From Alistipes sp. (GTDB taxonomy: Bacteria; Bacteroidota; Bacteroidia; Bacteroidales; Rikenellaceae), in NCBI GenBank assembly GCA_031285485.1, contig JAITWC010000005.1:1-8034 (forward strand): 8,034 nucleotides of DNA. The letters run 5' to 3'. A program made the position numbers and the translations under genes. Below, piece by piece: positions 7,537 to 8,034 of the stretch. Numbering within the stretch: position 1 is the first letter of the stretch; each line of letters begins with the position of its first letter. Under the pieces are notes generated by a model. It was not told the DNA's origin. It ran no database searches and saw only the letters and a program-made list of their open reading frames with translations.

Positions 7537-8019
7537 ATGATTCCCGTCGTCACAGCCCTCCCCGCCGCCGCATACCCCACCGCGCCCCCCGGTTTAGCCG
7601 CCGCGCGTCCCGTCGAGGGGTGCGCGGCGGTGCGCGGTGCCGCGTCCCAACTTTGGGACACGGGCAAATCGACCGAAAAGCCTCTTGCATCACTTGATGC
7701 AACCGCCAAATCGCCCGGAAAGCCTCTTGCATCGACGGATGCAACCGCCAAATCGCCCGAAAAACCTTTTGCATCACCCGATGCAACTATTAAATCGACC
7801 GAAAATATGCTTGCATCGACGGATGCAACTGGCAAATCGACCGGAAAGCCCCTTGCATCGACCGATGCAAGAGCCGCGACACCCGAAAAGCCCCTCGCCG
7901 GAGTTCCGGCAACCACTCATATTCTTATGATTTTTGCAAATTTTTTAGTTGTAAATAGGAGAATAAAATTCATTGCGTTTAACGACAGCGAACATCCGGG
8001 CGACGATTTTGGCGCGTAG
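7537..8019 (+). CDS. Doubtful 160-codon open frame containing a 14-residue repeat
   Basis: I do not recognise a protein family. The frame starts at an ATG 4 bases after a promoter-like box. It has an Ala/Pro-rich head (residues 1-36), then about six copies of a 14-residue unit such as KSTEKPLASLDATA, then a hydrophobic tail. The tail is the antisense of the transposase end, so it is unlikely to have evolved as protein. The array period, 42, is divisible by three, so a frame open in one unit stays open through the rest. All three forward frames are open over much of the array, and one reverse frame is too. Openness is therefore weak evidence of coding. If translated, it would be a small, repetitive, Lys/Ser/Thr/Ala-rich protein with no signal peptide. 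A remnant gene head joined to a repeat array and an insertion element is another reading. Confidence 0.2.
   Translation: MIPVVTALPAAAYPTAPPGLAAARPVEGCAAVRGAASQLWDTGKSTEKPLASLDATAKSPGKPLASTDATAKSPEKPFASPDATIKSTENMLASTDATGKSTGKPLASTDARAATPEKPLAGVPATTHILMIFANFLVVNRRIKFIAFNDSEHPGDDFGA
7602..7626. repeat. GC-rich inverted repeat just before the hairpin array
   Basis: CGCGCGTCCC at 7602-7611 pairs with GGGGTGCGCG at 7617-7626 around the 5-base loop GTCGA. The stem is 10 pairs, two of them G-T wobbles in the middle, and is strongly GC. No T-run follows, so it is not a standard terminator. Its centre is about 37.5 bases before the centre of the first array unit, which is off the array's 42-base register, so it is probably separate from the array. 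Confidence 0.45.
7643..7912. repeat. Tandem array of seven 42-base units, each an 18-base palindrome plus 24-base linker
   Basis: The 18-base palindromic cores start at 7643, 7685, 7727, 7769, 7811, 7853 and 7895, an exact 42-base period. The five central cores read TTGCATC-N4-GATGCAA with all arm bases identical and loops ACTT, GACG, ACCC, GACG and GACC. The first core instead has GTCCCAA-CT-TTGGGAC (7644-7659) and the last GCCGGA-GT-TCCGGC (7897-7910), each a perfect palindrome centred on the same register. The linkers share a core close to CAAATCGMCCGRAAAGCC. The fourth (7787-7810) and sixth (7871-7894) have diverged most. The array is not CRISPR: the units are too short, and the constant part is palindromic rather than a repeat with unique spacers. 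It could be a REP/BIME-like element, a run of RNA hairpins, a set of sites for a dimeric DNA-binding protein, or repeats within a coding frame (14 residues per unit). Confidence 0.9.
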
Positions 8020-8034
8020 CGCGTTGATCACCAG
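7913..8034 (-). mobile_element. End of an insertion sequence, probably IS110 family (partial)
   Basis: Base composition shifts from GC-rich to AT-rich immediately after the last array palindrome, and the transposase reading frame ends 33 bases from it. If the fragment belongs to an intact element, its end probably lies between 7913 and 7944. IS110-type elements often lack clear terminal inverted repeats and target duplications, so the exact boundary cannot be read here. The rest of the element is beyond the right edge. Confidence 0.35.
7945..8034 (-). CDS. C-terminal end of an IS110/IS116/IS902-like transposase (partial)
   Basis: The minus strand is open from the right edge to a TAA at 7947-7945, giving 29 residues: LVINALRAKIVARMFAVVKR followed by NEFYSPIYN. 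The pattern NAlRaKivaRmFAVVKR, followed by a Tyr-containing tail, resembles the C-terminal end of Bacteroidales IS110-family (DEDD) transposases as I remember them. This is recognition of a short motif without an alignment. The frame is intact to the end with a proper stop. Its lower GC at the tail differs from the operon genes, in keeping with a mobile element. The catalytic domain would lie to the right of the window. A related DEDD invertase (Piv-like) is an alternative. Confidence 0.55.
   Translation of the reverse strand: MVINALRAKIVARMFAVVKRNEFYSPIYN

Noticed and set aside
7643..7912. CRISPR array
   Set aside because: The unit is 42 bases with an 18-base palindromic core and similar, not unique, linkers. 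There are no cas genes in the window.
6576..7916. Long minus-strand open frame (446 codons) opposite tsaD and through the array
   Set aside because: tsaD on the other strand has every family motif. GC-rich coding DNA often leaves an antisense frame open, and this one shows no recognisable domain.
7917..7935. Hairpin TCATA-TTCT-TATGA plus T-run as a plus-strand terminator
   Set aside because: The stem has five pairs, four of them A-T, too weak for a credible intrinsic terminator. The area is AT-rich enough to give this by chance.
7500..7944. tRNA or other classical RNA gene
   Set aside because: I see no cloverleaf, no TTC-containing T-arm and no CCA end. The only structure is the repeat array and one GC-rich inverted repeat.

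Overview
The window is a GC-rich piece of a Bacteroidota chromosome, probably from the order Bacteroidales (an Alistipes-like high-GC member fits, but genus cannot be fixed by eye). Three things point there: a roughly 1,500-residue TamB-type protein divergent from tsaD, an ExbB-ExbD-TonB set of the Bacteroidota style, and AT-rich TAnnTTTG/TAnnTTCG elements just upstream of several start codons, the form of the Bacteroidota primary-sigma -7 box.

Layout. Positions 1-93 hold a minus-strand promoter and probably the first codons of a gene that leaves the window on the left. From 6444 down to 94 is a tightly packed minus-strand operon: tamB-like (6444-1960), exbB-like (1946-1254), exbD-like (1251-859), tonB-like (852-94). 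The gaps between genes are 13, 2 and 6 bases. A compact divergent promoter pair at 6453-6470 separates this operon from tsaD (6477-7499, plus strand), the enzyme subunit for t6A tRNA modification. Positions 7500-7944 contain no gene I can identify. They hold a promoter-like element, a GC-rich inverted repeat, an open frame of doubtful coding status, and an unusual tandem array of hairpins. The right edge (7945-8034, minus strand) is the C-terminal end of a transposase that resembles the IS110/IS116/IS902 family.

How the parts work together. TamB-like proteins span the periplasm and help deliver proteins or lipids to the outer membrane. ExbB-ExbD-TonB couples the proton gradient to work at the outer membrane. 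Their shared transcription suggests one envelope module. TsaD is unrelated housekeeping.

The most interesting region is 7643-7912. Seven units repeat with an exact 42-base period, and each is centred on a palindrome. Five central units have identical arms (TTGCATC and GATGCAA) around variable four-base loops. The first and last units keep the palindrome at the same register but with completely different arm sequences (GTCCCAA/TTGGGAC and GCCGGA/TCCGGC). Keeping pairing while losing sequence suggests that the fold, or a two-fold symmetric site, is what is maintained. The array abuts the IS110-like fragment, a family with known members that insert into REP-type palindromes.
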